A stretch of 24,788 bases of DNA, taken from positions 1 to 24,788 of the forward strand of contig CAZYMF010000055.1 of the NCBI GenBank assembly GCA_964648215.1. Reading direction: 5' to 3'. Positions 15,535 to 22,146 of the stretch are shown here, in pieces. A program made the translations under genes and the position numbers. Numbering within the stretch: the first letter of the stretch is position 1; each line of letters starts with the position of its first letter. Source of the stretch: CAZYMF01 sp964648215. GTDB taxonomy: Bacteria > Desulfobacterota > Binatia > HRBIN30 > JACQVA1. The notes beneath the pieces were generated by a model. That model ran no database searches. It was not told where the DNA came from and saw only the letters and a program-made list of their open reading frames with translations.

Positions 15535-16015
15535 CGGAACCCCTCCTTTCCCTTCCGCTCCGCTTCGCCTTGGGTGCGGGCGGTTGGGGCGCGGCCGTGT
15601 CGGCCTCGTCGAGCGCCATGAACGCGTCCAGAACGTCGCTTCGGGTCAACACGCCGATCAGTCGCTCGCCCTCGACGATCGGGATTGCGCCGACGCGTTC
15701 CTGGCGCATCAGGCGGGCTCCCTCGAACACGGTGTTCTTGGGCGTCAGCGTCATGACCTGCGAGGTCATCACCGACTCCACCGGGATGTCCTTGGGGTCG
15801 GCGTGCTTGCCCTTGTTGTCGCCGCGCATGCTCTCGAAGACCGAGGGAAAGGCGTCGCGCAGATCCCGATCGGTGATGATGCCGAGCAGCTTGCCGTCGA
15901 CGACGACTGGTAGCTGGTTGACGCGATGCTCAGCCATGACCTCGCGCGCGTGTGCGATCGAGTCCAGGGGCTTGACCGTGTAGACGCGCCGGGTCATCCA
16001 GATATCGATCAACAC
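15527..16015 (-). CDS. Two-CBS-domain (Bateman module) protein
   Basis: 162 residues made almost only of two CBS domains: about 7-60 (MTRRVYTVKPLDSI, NQLPVVVDGKLLGIITDRDL) and 82-135 (VMTSQVMTLTPKNTV, AIPIVEGERLIGVLTRSDVL). They are joined by a charged linker. A Pro/Lys/Arg-rich tail follows. Such stand-alone pairs bind adenine nucleotides or SAM and sense energy state; the domain order is like mycobacterial Hrp1. Start GTG 16015 is fixed by a perfect AGGAGGTGA (16021-16029) 5 nt before it. The frame is open further upstream, but without protein character. It ends inside hsp20 (8-nt overlap). A 161-bp gap with a strong hairpin separates it from the ATPase gene, so it and hsp20 could also be transcribed apart from the upstream genes. 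Confidence 0.92.
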   Translation of the reverse strand: MLIDIWMTRRVYTVKPLDSIAHAREVMAEHRVNQLPVVVDGKLLGIITDRDLRDAFPSVFESMRGDNKGKHADPKDIPVESVMTSQVMTLTPKNTVFEGARLMRQERVGAIPIVEGERLIGVLTRSDVLDAFMALDEADTAAPQPPAPKAKRSGRERRGSDG

Positions 16016-16020
16016 GGTAG

Positions 16021-16029
16021 TCACCTCCT
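16021..16029 (-). promoter_or_regulatory. Strong ribosome binding site of the CBS gene
   Basis: AGGAGGTGA on the minus strand, 5 nt before GTG 16015. It is the best anti-Shine-Dalgarno match in the window and it settles a start that would otherwise be ambiguous. Confidence 0.75.
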
Positions 16030-16086
16030 GCCCTCGTCGCAGCGCAAGATTCCTGCCACGGACGCGGGGCTGCTGCCTCCATCGGC

Positions 16087-16106
16087 GGCGGCGCAACGGC
16101 GCCGCC
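16087..16106. terminator. Perfect 8-bp hairpin in the ATPase-CBS gap
   Basis: GGCGGCGC (16087-16094), a 4-nt loop, then GCGCCGCC (16099-16106): a perfect all-G/C stem of 8 bp. It lies 70 bp after the ATPase stop and 72 bp before the CBS start. There is no T-run on either side, so partial termination, pausing or mRNA processing are all possible. Confidence 0.45.
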
Positions 16107-16176
16107 CGGATTTCCCAGCTTTGCGACAGGCCGGAGGACGATTTGCTCCGCAGCGGGAATGAGCCCCTCGGGGTCA

Positions 16177-18828
16177 TCACCGCAGACTATCGGCCTGATA
16201 CAGCCAACCGCGTCGGACCAGGAGCTTCTCGATCTCGACGGCGACGAAGACGACCGCGGACAGGCCCAGACAGGCGATCAACTCGCCCGCAGATAGCGGC
16301 ACGGTCTTGAACAGTTGATTGGCGCCCGGAGCGTAGATCGTGGCGAGCTGCAGCGCGACGGTGAGCAGGGCGGCGCCGAGCAGCGGCAGGTTGGAAGACA
16401 GGCCCTGGCGAAACAGGGAATCACGCTCCGAGCGGATGGCCAGCACGTGCCCCATCTGCGACAGGGCCAGGACGGTGAAAACCATCGTCTGCCAGTGGGC
16501 CGACCCGGTGTAGTAGGCCCAGGCCTGGGTGAAGAGGGAGACCCCGCCCATGAGCAGGCCGATGACGACGATGTGCTGCCACATGCCATGGGCGAACACG
16601 CTCTCCCGCGGGGGTCGCGGCGGGCGCTCCATGATGCCGTGCTCGGCCGGCTCGACGGCCAGGGCCAACCCCGGCAGGCCGTCGGTGACCAGGTTGATCC
16701 AAAGAATATGGATGGGCAGCAGCGGAATCGGCAACCCGAGGAAGGGAGCCAGGAAGATCGTCCAGATCTCCCCGGAGTTCGACGTCAGCGTGTAGCGGAT
16801 GAACTTGCGCACGTTGTCGAAAATGCGGCGCCCCTCGCCCACGGCGCTGACGATGGTGGCAAAGTTGTCGTCGAGCAGGATCATGTGCGCCGCTTCGCGC
16901 GCCACGTCGGTGCCGGTGATGCCCATCGCCACGCCGATGTCGGCGCGTTTGAGTGCCGGCGCATCGTTGACCCCGTCGCCGGTCATGGCGACGAACTCGC
17001 CGTTGTCCTGCAGCGCGCGCACGATCTTGATCTTCTGCTCCGGCGCCACGCGGGCGTAAACGCGCATGTGGCGAACGCGCTCGCCGAGCTCCTCCGGCGA
17101 CAGCACCGCCAGCTGCAGACCGGTCATGACGGCCGCCCCCTCTGCGATGATCCCCAGGCGGGTGGCGACGGCGCGCGCGGTGGCGGGGTGGTCGCCGGTG
17201 ATCATCACCGGCGTGATTCCGGCCGAACGGCACAGCGAGACGGCCGCGCGCGCCTCCGGGCGCGGCGGATCGAGGAGCCCGACGAGGCCGAGAAAGGTGA
17301 GGCCGCTCTCGACGTGCTCCGCGGTCATCGCTCGGGGAAGCTCCGGCCAGCGGCGGAAGGCGAAGGCCAGGACGCGCAGGCCGGCAGCGGCCATGCGCTC
17401 GGCCTCGGCGAGCACGGCGTCGGTTTGGAGCGGGACGGATCCCGACCGGCCGAGGGCCTGGTGGCAGCGCGCCAGCACCGCTTCGGGCGCTCCCTTGGTG
17501 AAGGCGACGACACCGTCCGCCATGCGGTGCACCGTGGTCATGCGCTTGCGCTCGGAATCGAAGGGGATCTCGGCCACCCGCGGCGCGTCGGCCTGCAGCG
17601 TTGCCTTGTCCCAGTCGGCCGCGGCGGCGGCGAGGTAGAGTGCGGTCTCGGTCGGGTCGCCGATGAGCTCGCCGCTGCTGGTGCGGGTAGCGTCGTTGCT
17701 CAGGGCCAGAGCGCGATAGAGGAGATCGAGCGGCTCGCCGCCGGCCGCCGGCGCGGGCGCGTCGGGGAGTTCGGCTCCGGCATAGATCTGCTCGACGTGC
17801 ATCTTGTTCTCGGTCAGCGTGCCGGTTTTGTCCGAACAGATGTAGGTCACCGATCCCAGGGTCTCGACCGCGGGCAGGCGCCGGATGAGGGCGTTCTTGC
17901 GCACCATGCGCCGGGCCCCCAGCGCCAGGGAGATCGTGACCACGGCCGGCAGGGCTTCCGGAATGGCGGCGACGGCGAGACTGACCGCGGTCAGGAACAT
18001 CAGCACCAGCGCCTCGCCGCGCAACAGGCCGACGGTGAACACGATCACGCAGATGGCGATACAGGCCAGCGCCAGCCGTTGGCCGAAGCGCGTCAGCCGC
18101 TTCTGCAACGGCGTCTTGCCCCCTGCCTCGTTGCCGAGCAGGGCGGCGATGTTGCCGAGCTCGGTCTCCATCCCCGTGGCCACGACGACGCCGCTGCCGC
18201 GGCCGTAGGTGATCACGGTGCCTTTGTACGCCATGTTCACCCGGTCGCCGACGGCCAGGTCGCCTCGGCTCAGGGCGGCGGTGCGCTTCTCGGTCGGCAC
18301 CGACTCGCCGGTGAGGGCCGCCTCGTCGACCTTGAGCTGCACCGTCTCGAGCAGGCGCAGATCGGCGGGGACGACGTTGCCGGCTTCCAGCAGGACGATA
18401 TCTCCCGGCACCAGCTCGGCGGCCGTCATGGTCTTCGGCTCTGCCCCCCGGCGCACGGTGGCGCTGGGTGCCGCCAGCAGCTTCAGCGCGGCCACGGCAC
18501 GCTCGGCGCGGTACTCCTGGACGAAGCCGATCACGCCGTTGAGGGCGACGATGACGACGATGGCGATGCTGTCCTCCACCTCGCCGACGAAGCCGGAGAC
18601 GACGGCGGCGGCGATGAGCACCAGGATCATGAAATCGCTGAACTGGTCGAGCAGCATGCGCCACGAGGGGCGCCGGCGCTGCTCGCGGATCTCGTTGCGG
18701 CCGTGGCGCGCCAGGCGGCGCTCGACCTCGGCGGTGTCCAACCCGGTGTCGGGGCGAACATCGAGGCGAGCGACGGTCTCGTCCGGGCCGATGGTATGCC
18801 AGCGGGGTGCGGTCGCGGTGTCGTTCAC
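16177..18828 (-). CDS. P2A-type (SERCA-like) Ca2+-transporting P-type ATPase
   Basis: 883 residues. It has an N-terminal cation-ATPase domain, the TGES actuator loop (173-176), the phosphorylation site CSDKTGTLT with Asp333, KGAPE (445-449), TGDGVNDAP (616-624) and a C-terminal four-helix region. By eye alignment the SERCA calcium ligands are kept: VAAIPEALP with Glu291 in M4, Asn684 and Glu687 in M5, and Asn712, Thr715 and Asp716 in M6. The M8 Glu908 position is Gln791. Ca2+ efflux is thus the best prediction; Mn2+ cannot be excluded. Start GTG 18828 follows a GGGGGGTGA stretch that includes the exchanger stop; the two genes are 4 bp apart. It is the second gene of the exchanger-ATPase-CBS-Hsp20 operon. 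Confidence 0.94.
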   Translation of the reverse strand: MNDTATAPRWHTIGPDETVARLDVRPDTGLDTAEVERRLARHGRNEIREQRRRPSWRMLLDQFSDFMILVLIAAAVVSGFVGEVEDSIAIVVIVALNGVIGFVQEYRAERAVAALKLLAAPSATVRRGAEPKTMTAAELVPGDIVLLEAGNVVPADLRLLETVQLKVDEAALTGESVPTEKRTAALSRGDLAVGDRVNMAYKGTVITYGRGSGVVVATGMETELGNIAALLGNEAGGKTPLQKRLTRFGQRLALACIAICVIVFTVGLLRGEALVLMFLTAVSLAVAAIPEALPAVVTISLALGARRMVRKNALIRRLPAVETLGSVTYICSDKTGTLTENKMHVEQIYAGAELPDAPAPAAGGEPLDLLYRALALSNDATRTSSGELIGDPTETALYLAAAAADWDKATLQADAPRVAEIPFDSERKRMTTVHRMADGVVAFTKGAPEAVLARCHQALGRSGSVPLQTDAVLAEAERMAAAGLRVLAFAFRRWPELPRAMTAEHVESGLTFLGLVGLLDPPRPEARAAVSLCRSAGITPVMITGDHPATARAVATRLGIIAEGAAVMTGLQLAVLSPEELGERVRHMRVYARVAPEQKIKIVRALQDNGEFVAMTGDGVNDAPALKRADIGVAMGITGTDVAREAAHMILLDDNFATIVSAVGEGRRIFDNVRKFIRYTLTSNSGEIWTIFLAPFLGLPIPLLPIHILWINLVTDGLPGLALAVEPAEHGIMERPPRPPRESVFAHGMWQHIVVIGLLMGGVSLFTQAWAYYTGSAHWQTMVFTVLALSQMGHVLAIRSERDSLFRQGLSSNLPLLGAALLTVALQLATIYAPGANQLFKTVPLSAGELIACLGLSAVVFVAVEIEKLLVRRGWLYQADSLR

Positions 18829-18832
18829 CGGC

Positions 18833-19840
18833 TCACCCCCCGTAGAGATAGAGGGCGTAGGTGTTGAGGAGGTAGAGGGAGAAGAGCAGCAGGCTGGTCC
18901 AGCCCACGGCCTGGAAGAGCCGGGTGTGGGGGCGGTAGAGCAGCCCGACGATGGTCAGGCCGGTCATCATCAGGGCCGACAGGGCGGAGACGGCGTGCAG
19001 CGGCGAGACGTGCTGCAGCAGCGGCCCGGGAAGATAGAAGACGTCGTCGACGGCGACGATGAGAACGTCGAACAGGTTGCTGCCGAAGAGATTGCCGATG
19101 GCCATGTCGACGGCGTCGATGCGCAGCGCGGCCACGGTGATCACCAGCTCCGGCACGGAGGTGGCGAGGGCGACGAAGATGGTGCCGACGAAGGTCTTCT
19201 GCCAGCCCATGATCGTGGCCATATGGTCACCGACGAAGGGCAGCAGCGTGCCGGTGGCGACCACCACGAGCGCCGCGAGCGTGTAGCCGACCGCGGCTTG
19301 TCGCAGGGTGATATCCGGGTATTGCTCGACGGCCTCCTCGGTGTAGGCGGCGCGCTGGCGCTTCTCGTAGCGAAAGACGCTGCGCATCGCCACGCCGTAG
19401 AGCAGCAGGATCAACAGGCTGGAGAGACCGATGTGGCCCCAGGCCGGCGCTGGGCCATGGCTGCCGAGCAGGAGGGTGAAGCCGACGAATCCGATCAGTA
19501 TGACGCCGAAGCCGGCAGCGAGAATGTGCCCCTGGCTGGCGCGGGTGAACACCGACTCGCCCCGTTGCACGAAGTCGAGGACGGTGATGATCATCAGGTT
19601 GAAGACGCAGCTGCCCAGGGCGTCACCCAGAGCGATGTCGGGGGCGCCCACCAGGGTGACGGCGCTGACGCCGGTGACCAGCTCGGGCAGCGAGGTCACG
19701 GTGGCCAGAAGAATCACGCCGATCCAGGTGCGGCTCAGGCCGGTCTTCTCGGCGATGACGTCGCCGTAGCGCGACAGGCGAACCCCGGCCAGCCAGATCG
19801 CGATCACGCAGACCAGGAACTCGCCCCACACCAATGCCAT
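18833..19840 (-). CDS. Sodium/calcium exchanger family (CaCA) membrane protein
   Basis: 335 residues with about ten helices. It has two inverted alpha-repeats: ATVTSLPELVTGVSA (46-60) with GSCVFN (76-81), and ALATSVPELVITVAAL (224-239) with GNLFGSNLFD. The paired T-S-x-P-E motifs hold the two Glu residues that bind Ca2+ in this superfamily. A hydrophilic loop (FRYEKRQRAAYTEEAVEQ) separates the halves. It exchanges Ca2+ (or another cation) for Na+ or H+. I chose ATG 19840 because a GATAAT box lies 7 nt upstream and no Shine-Dalgarno is present; ATG 19849 and TTG 19876 are in-frame alternatives, but the first overlaps that box. It is the first gene of the operon and is followed after 4 bp by the Ca2+ ATPase. 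Confidence 0.88.
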   Translation of the reverse strand: MALVWGEFLVCVIAIWLAGVRLSRYGDVIAEKTGLSRTWIGVILLATVTSLPELVTGVSAVTLVGAPDIALGDALGSCVFNLMIITVLDFVQRGESVFTRASQGHILAAGFGVILIGFVGFTLLLGSHGPAPAWGHIGLSSLLILLLYGVAMRSVFRYEKRQRAAYTEEAVEQYPDITLRQAAVGYTLAALVVVATGTLLPFVGDHMATIMGWQKTFVGTIFVALATSVPELVITVAALRIDAVDMAIGNLFGSNLFDVLIVAVDDVFYLPGPLLQHVSPLHAVSALSALMMTGLTIVGLLYRPHTRLFQAVGWTSLLLFSLYLLNTYALYLYGG

Positions 19841-19847
19841 ACGAGTC

Positions 19848-19876
19848 ATTATCACGGTTGCCGTCCGGTGGGGCAA
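19848..19876 (-). promoter_or_regulatory. Predicted promoter of the calcium/stress operon
   Basis: On the minus strand, TTGCCC (19871-19876) and GATAAT (19848-19853) are 17 bp apart, matching the sigma-70 consensus at 4/6 and 5/6 positions. The -10 ends 7 nt before ATG 19840, predicting a transcript that begins at or next to the start codon. The -35 overlaps an inverted repeat. Confidence 0.5.
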
Positions 19877-19888
19877 TTGGCGTGCCCC
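19870..19888. promoter_or_regulatory. Perfect inverted repeat GGGGCA-N7-TGCCCC, candidate operator
   Basis: GGGGCA (19870-19875) and TGCCCC (19883-19888) are exact inverted copies around a 7-nt spacer. The element covers the predicted -35 of the exchanger operon and lies about 120 bp upstream of the divergent kinase. Its position suits a regulator of either gene. It is not a DosR box or an FNR box by sequence. Confidence 0.4.
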
Positions 19889-19995
19889 GCGCGCACGATT
19901 GACGCGGCGGTGGCTTCGTTGACCGCCTTTCGCAGGCGCGAGAAGAGGCGGGGTCGCTGTGCCGTTTCGCCCTTTCCGTCCGGCCCGGCGCGTAT

Positions 19996-20001
19996 TACAC
20001 T
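19996..20001 (+). promoter_or_regulatory. Possible -10 element of the kinase gene (leaderless)
   Basis: TACACT ends 6 nt before ATG 20008 (an overlapping TATTAC lies at 19993-19998). No Shine-Dalgarno is present. The -35 region is poor (TTTCCG at 17 bp spacing), so an activator may be needed. Confidence 0.35.
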
Positions 20002-20007
20002 CGCCAA

Positions 20008-22137
20008 ATGAGTTTTGGCCAGGATCCGGTGGCCGGCGGCGAGAGCGGTCGGGGCGGCGATGTCTTGGCGGTGGCCGATCCGCGCTTCAACGCTCTGTTC
20101 GAGAACGCCAACGACATCATCGTCGTCAACGACCGGGACGGAGTGGTCGTCGCCGCCAACCGCGTGGCGCGAGAGTTCGGCGGCTACACCATCGAGGACC
20201 TCGAACGGGGCGTGACCCTGCGTGAGCTGCTGTCGCCGGCGGAGTACGAGGCGGCCATGGTCACCACCGAGCGTGCCCTGGCCGGGTTGCCGATCCCGCA
20301 GGTGTACGAGCGTGAGGTGACGCTGCGCGACGGCAGCCGGCGCGTGCTCGAGCTGCGCAGCAACGTTCTGGCACTAGAGGGCGGGCCGCGGCTACTGCAG
20401 ACGATCGGCCGCGACGTCACCGACAGCAAGGAAGCGGCGGCGTTCCGCGCCGCCCTGTTGCAGGTGGCGCAGGCGCTGTTGACGGCGCAGAGAATCGACG
20501 AGCTCGGTCGCACCATCTGCGACGAGGCCCGCCGCATTCTCGAGGTCGACGGCGTCTATCTCTGGCTGCGCCGCGAAGAGGAGTACATCGGTTGCGCCGC
20601 GGCCGGCTTCGGCGCCGAGCTGTTCGCCGGCGCCCGCCTGCCCTTCGGCCCCGAGGTGGTGCAGGAAGCCGATCGCGCTCCCGGCGTAGTGCTGATCAAC
20701 GACTTTCCCCACTCGCGCTACATGAACGAGGCGGCACGAGCGGCCGGGCTGCAGTCGGCGATGGTGCTGCCGCTGCGCCGCGGGCCGCGGGCCAGCGGGC
20801 TGCTGGTGTTCGCGGACTACGCCAATCCGCAGCGCTTCACTTCCGCGCTCGGCGATCGGGCGATGATCTTCGGCGCGCAGTCGGCGGTGGCGGTCCAGTC
20901 GGCGCTGGCGCGCGAGCGCGAGGAGGAAGAGGGGTGGGTGTCGTCGGCGCAGCTGCACGTCACGCGTGCCATTCGCGAGTCGCTGCAGGAGATCGAAGTG
21001 CCGCCGCAGATCGCGCGCAGCGCCCGCGAGGCGCTCGAGTGCGACTGGACGGCGGTGGCGCTGTGGGATCCGGCCAAGGAGTCCTTCCGCGTCGCGGCGC
21101 TGGAGGGGTGGCCGCCGGAGATGGCGGACGAGGTGCGTTCGCTCGAGTTCGGTGTCGGCAGCCTGGAGCTGATTCCCCGCCTTCTCGATCGCGAAATGGT
21201 GGAGGTGATCCGGCCGACGGGCCGGCGCAAGGCCCTCTACACCCGCTGGCAGATCAGCTCTCTCCTCCTGGCGCCGATGGTGCGGGCGGGCCGTGCCGTC
21301 GGCGTCCTGGCGGTCGGCTATCGTCAGCGACAGGGCGCATTTCCGTTGCGCGAACGGCGCGTGGTCGAAGGCGTCGCGGCGCAAGCGGCAATCGCGGTGG
21401 AGAACGCGCGGCTGGTGGAAGCCTTGCGCCGCGCCAACCAGCTCAAGTCGGAGTTCCTGGGCATGATGTCGCACGAGCTGCGCACGCCGCTCGGCGCCAT
21501 CCTTGGCTATGCCGAGCTCATGCGCGAAGGTGCGATGGGGCCGACGACCACGGAGCAGATCGTGGTGCTCGAGCGCATGCTGCTGAACGGTCGCGACCTG
21601 CTCGATCTCATCAACATGACGCTCGATGCCAGCCGCCTGGAAGCGGACCGCATCAGCCTCGACGCCCGCGAGTTCGAGCTCGATGCGGTGCTGAGCGACT
21701 TGCGCCACGAGTTCGCCCTGGCCGAGCGCTCGGGGGTCGAGCTGCGCTGGCCGGGCAACAGCGCCGGTCTTTCGCTCTACACCGACGCCGGCAAGCTGAA
21801 GCTGATCCTGCGCAATCTCGTCGACAATGCGCTCAAGTTTACCCCGCGCGGAACGGTCAGCGTCCTCGTTCGCGCCGACGACGAGCGCGACCACGTGCAG
21901 GTCTCGGTGGCGGACACCGGCACGGGCATTCCGCCGGAAGCCTTGCGGTCCATCTTCGAGATGTTTCATCAGCTCGACGGCTCCAAACCGTCATCGCGCA
22001 CCGGGGTCGGGCTGGGCCTGTACCTGGTGCGGCGCTACGCGGAGCTGATGGGAGGGACGGTGACGGTGCAGAGCACGGTCGGCGCCGGGTCGACCTTCAC
22101 CGTGGATCTGCCGCGCCGCCTCGACTGGCGCACCTGA
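20008..22137 (+). CDS. Soluble PAS-GAF-GAF sensor histidine kinase
   Basis: 709 residues without a membrane helix, so cytoplasmic. Domains are a PAS (about 25-140, FNALFENANDIIVVNDRDG), a first GAF (about 150-300) and a second GAF (about 320-465, ending FPLRERRVVEGVAAQAAIAVENARL). Then come a HisKA dimerisation domain with phospho-acceptor His489 in MMSHELRTPLG and a HATPase domain: N-box Asn607, G1 DTGTG (636-640), F-box FEMFHQLD and G2 GVGLGL (666-671). No response regulator is next to it, so it is an orphan. It is divergent from the calcium/stress operon. Sensing of a small ligand or redox cue by PAS/GAF is typical of such kinases; heme binding cannot be judged from sequence. It converges on the Omp85 gene with 9 bp between stops. 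Confidence 0.92.
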   Translation: MSFGQDPVAGGESGRGGDVLAVADPRFNALFENANDIIVVNDRDGVVVAANRVAREFGGYTIEDLERGVTLRELLSPAEYEAAMVTTERALAGLPIPQVYEREVTLRDGSRRVLELRSNVLALEGGPRLLQTIGRDVTDSKEAAAFRAALLQVAQALLTAQRIDELGRTICDEARRILEVDGVYLWLRREEEYIGCAAAGFGAELFAGARLPFGPEVVQEADRAPGVVLINDFPHSRYMNEAARAAGLQSAMVLPLRRGPRASGLLVFADYANPQRFTSALGDRAMIFGAQSAVAVQSALAREREEEEGWVSSAQLHVTRAIRESLQEIEVPPQIARSAREALECDWTAVALWDPAKESFRVAALEGWPPEMADEVRSLEFGVGSLELIPRLLDREMVEVIRPTGRRKALYTRWQISSLLLAPMVRAGRAVGVLAVGYRQRQGAFPLRERRVVEGVAAQAAIAVENARLVEALRRANQLKSEFLGMMSHELRTPLGAILGYAELMREGAMGPTTTEQIVVLERMLLNGRDLLDLINMTLDASRLEADRISLDAREFELDAVLSDLRHEFALAERSGVELRWPGNSAGLSLYTDAGKLKLILRNLVDNALKFTPRGTVSVLVRADDERDHVQVSVADTGTGIPPEALRSIFEMFHQLDGSKPSSRTGVGLGLYLVRRYAELMGGTVTVQSTVGAGSTFTVDLPRRLDWRT

Positions 22138-22146
22138 GCGGCGCCG

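Noticed and set aside
16315..18867. 850-codon plus-strand frame opposite the Ca2+ ATPase
   Set aside because: Antisense shadow: its Asp/Gly/His-rich content mirrors ATPase codons and the ATPase motifs on the minus strand are unmistakable.
19850..20007. FNR/ANR box (TTGAT-N4-ATCAA) or DosR box in the divergent gap
   Set aside because: Only half-site-like attgac and gttgac are present; no complete palindrome of either type was found.
21135..21180. Word-like repeat inside the kinase (SLEFGVGSLEL)
   Set aside because: It resembles micro-repeat-derived peptide, but it lies within a normal GAF region in frame and is probably coincidental.
22138..22146. Bidirectional terminator between the kinase and Omp85 genes
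   Set aside because: The gap is 9 bp and I could find no convincing stem spanning it.
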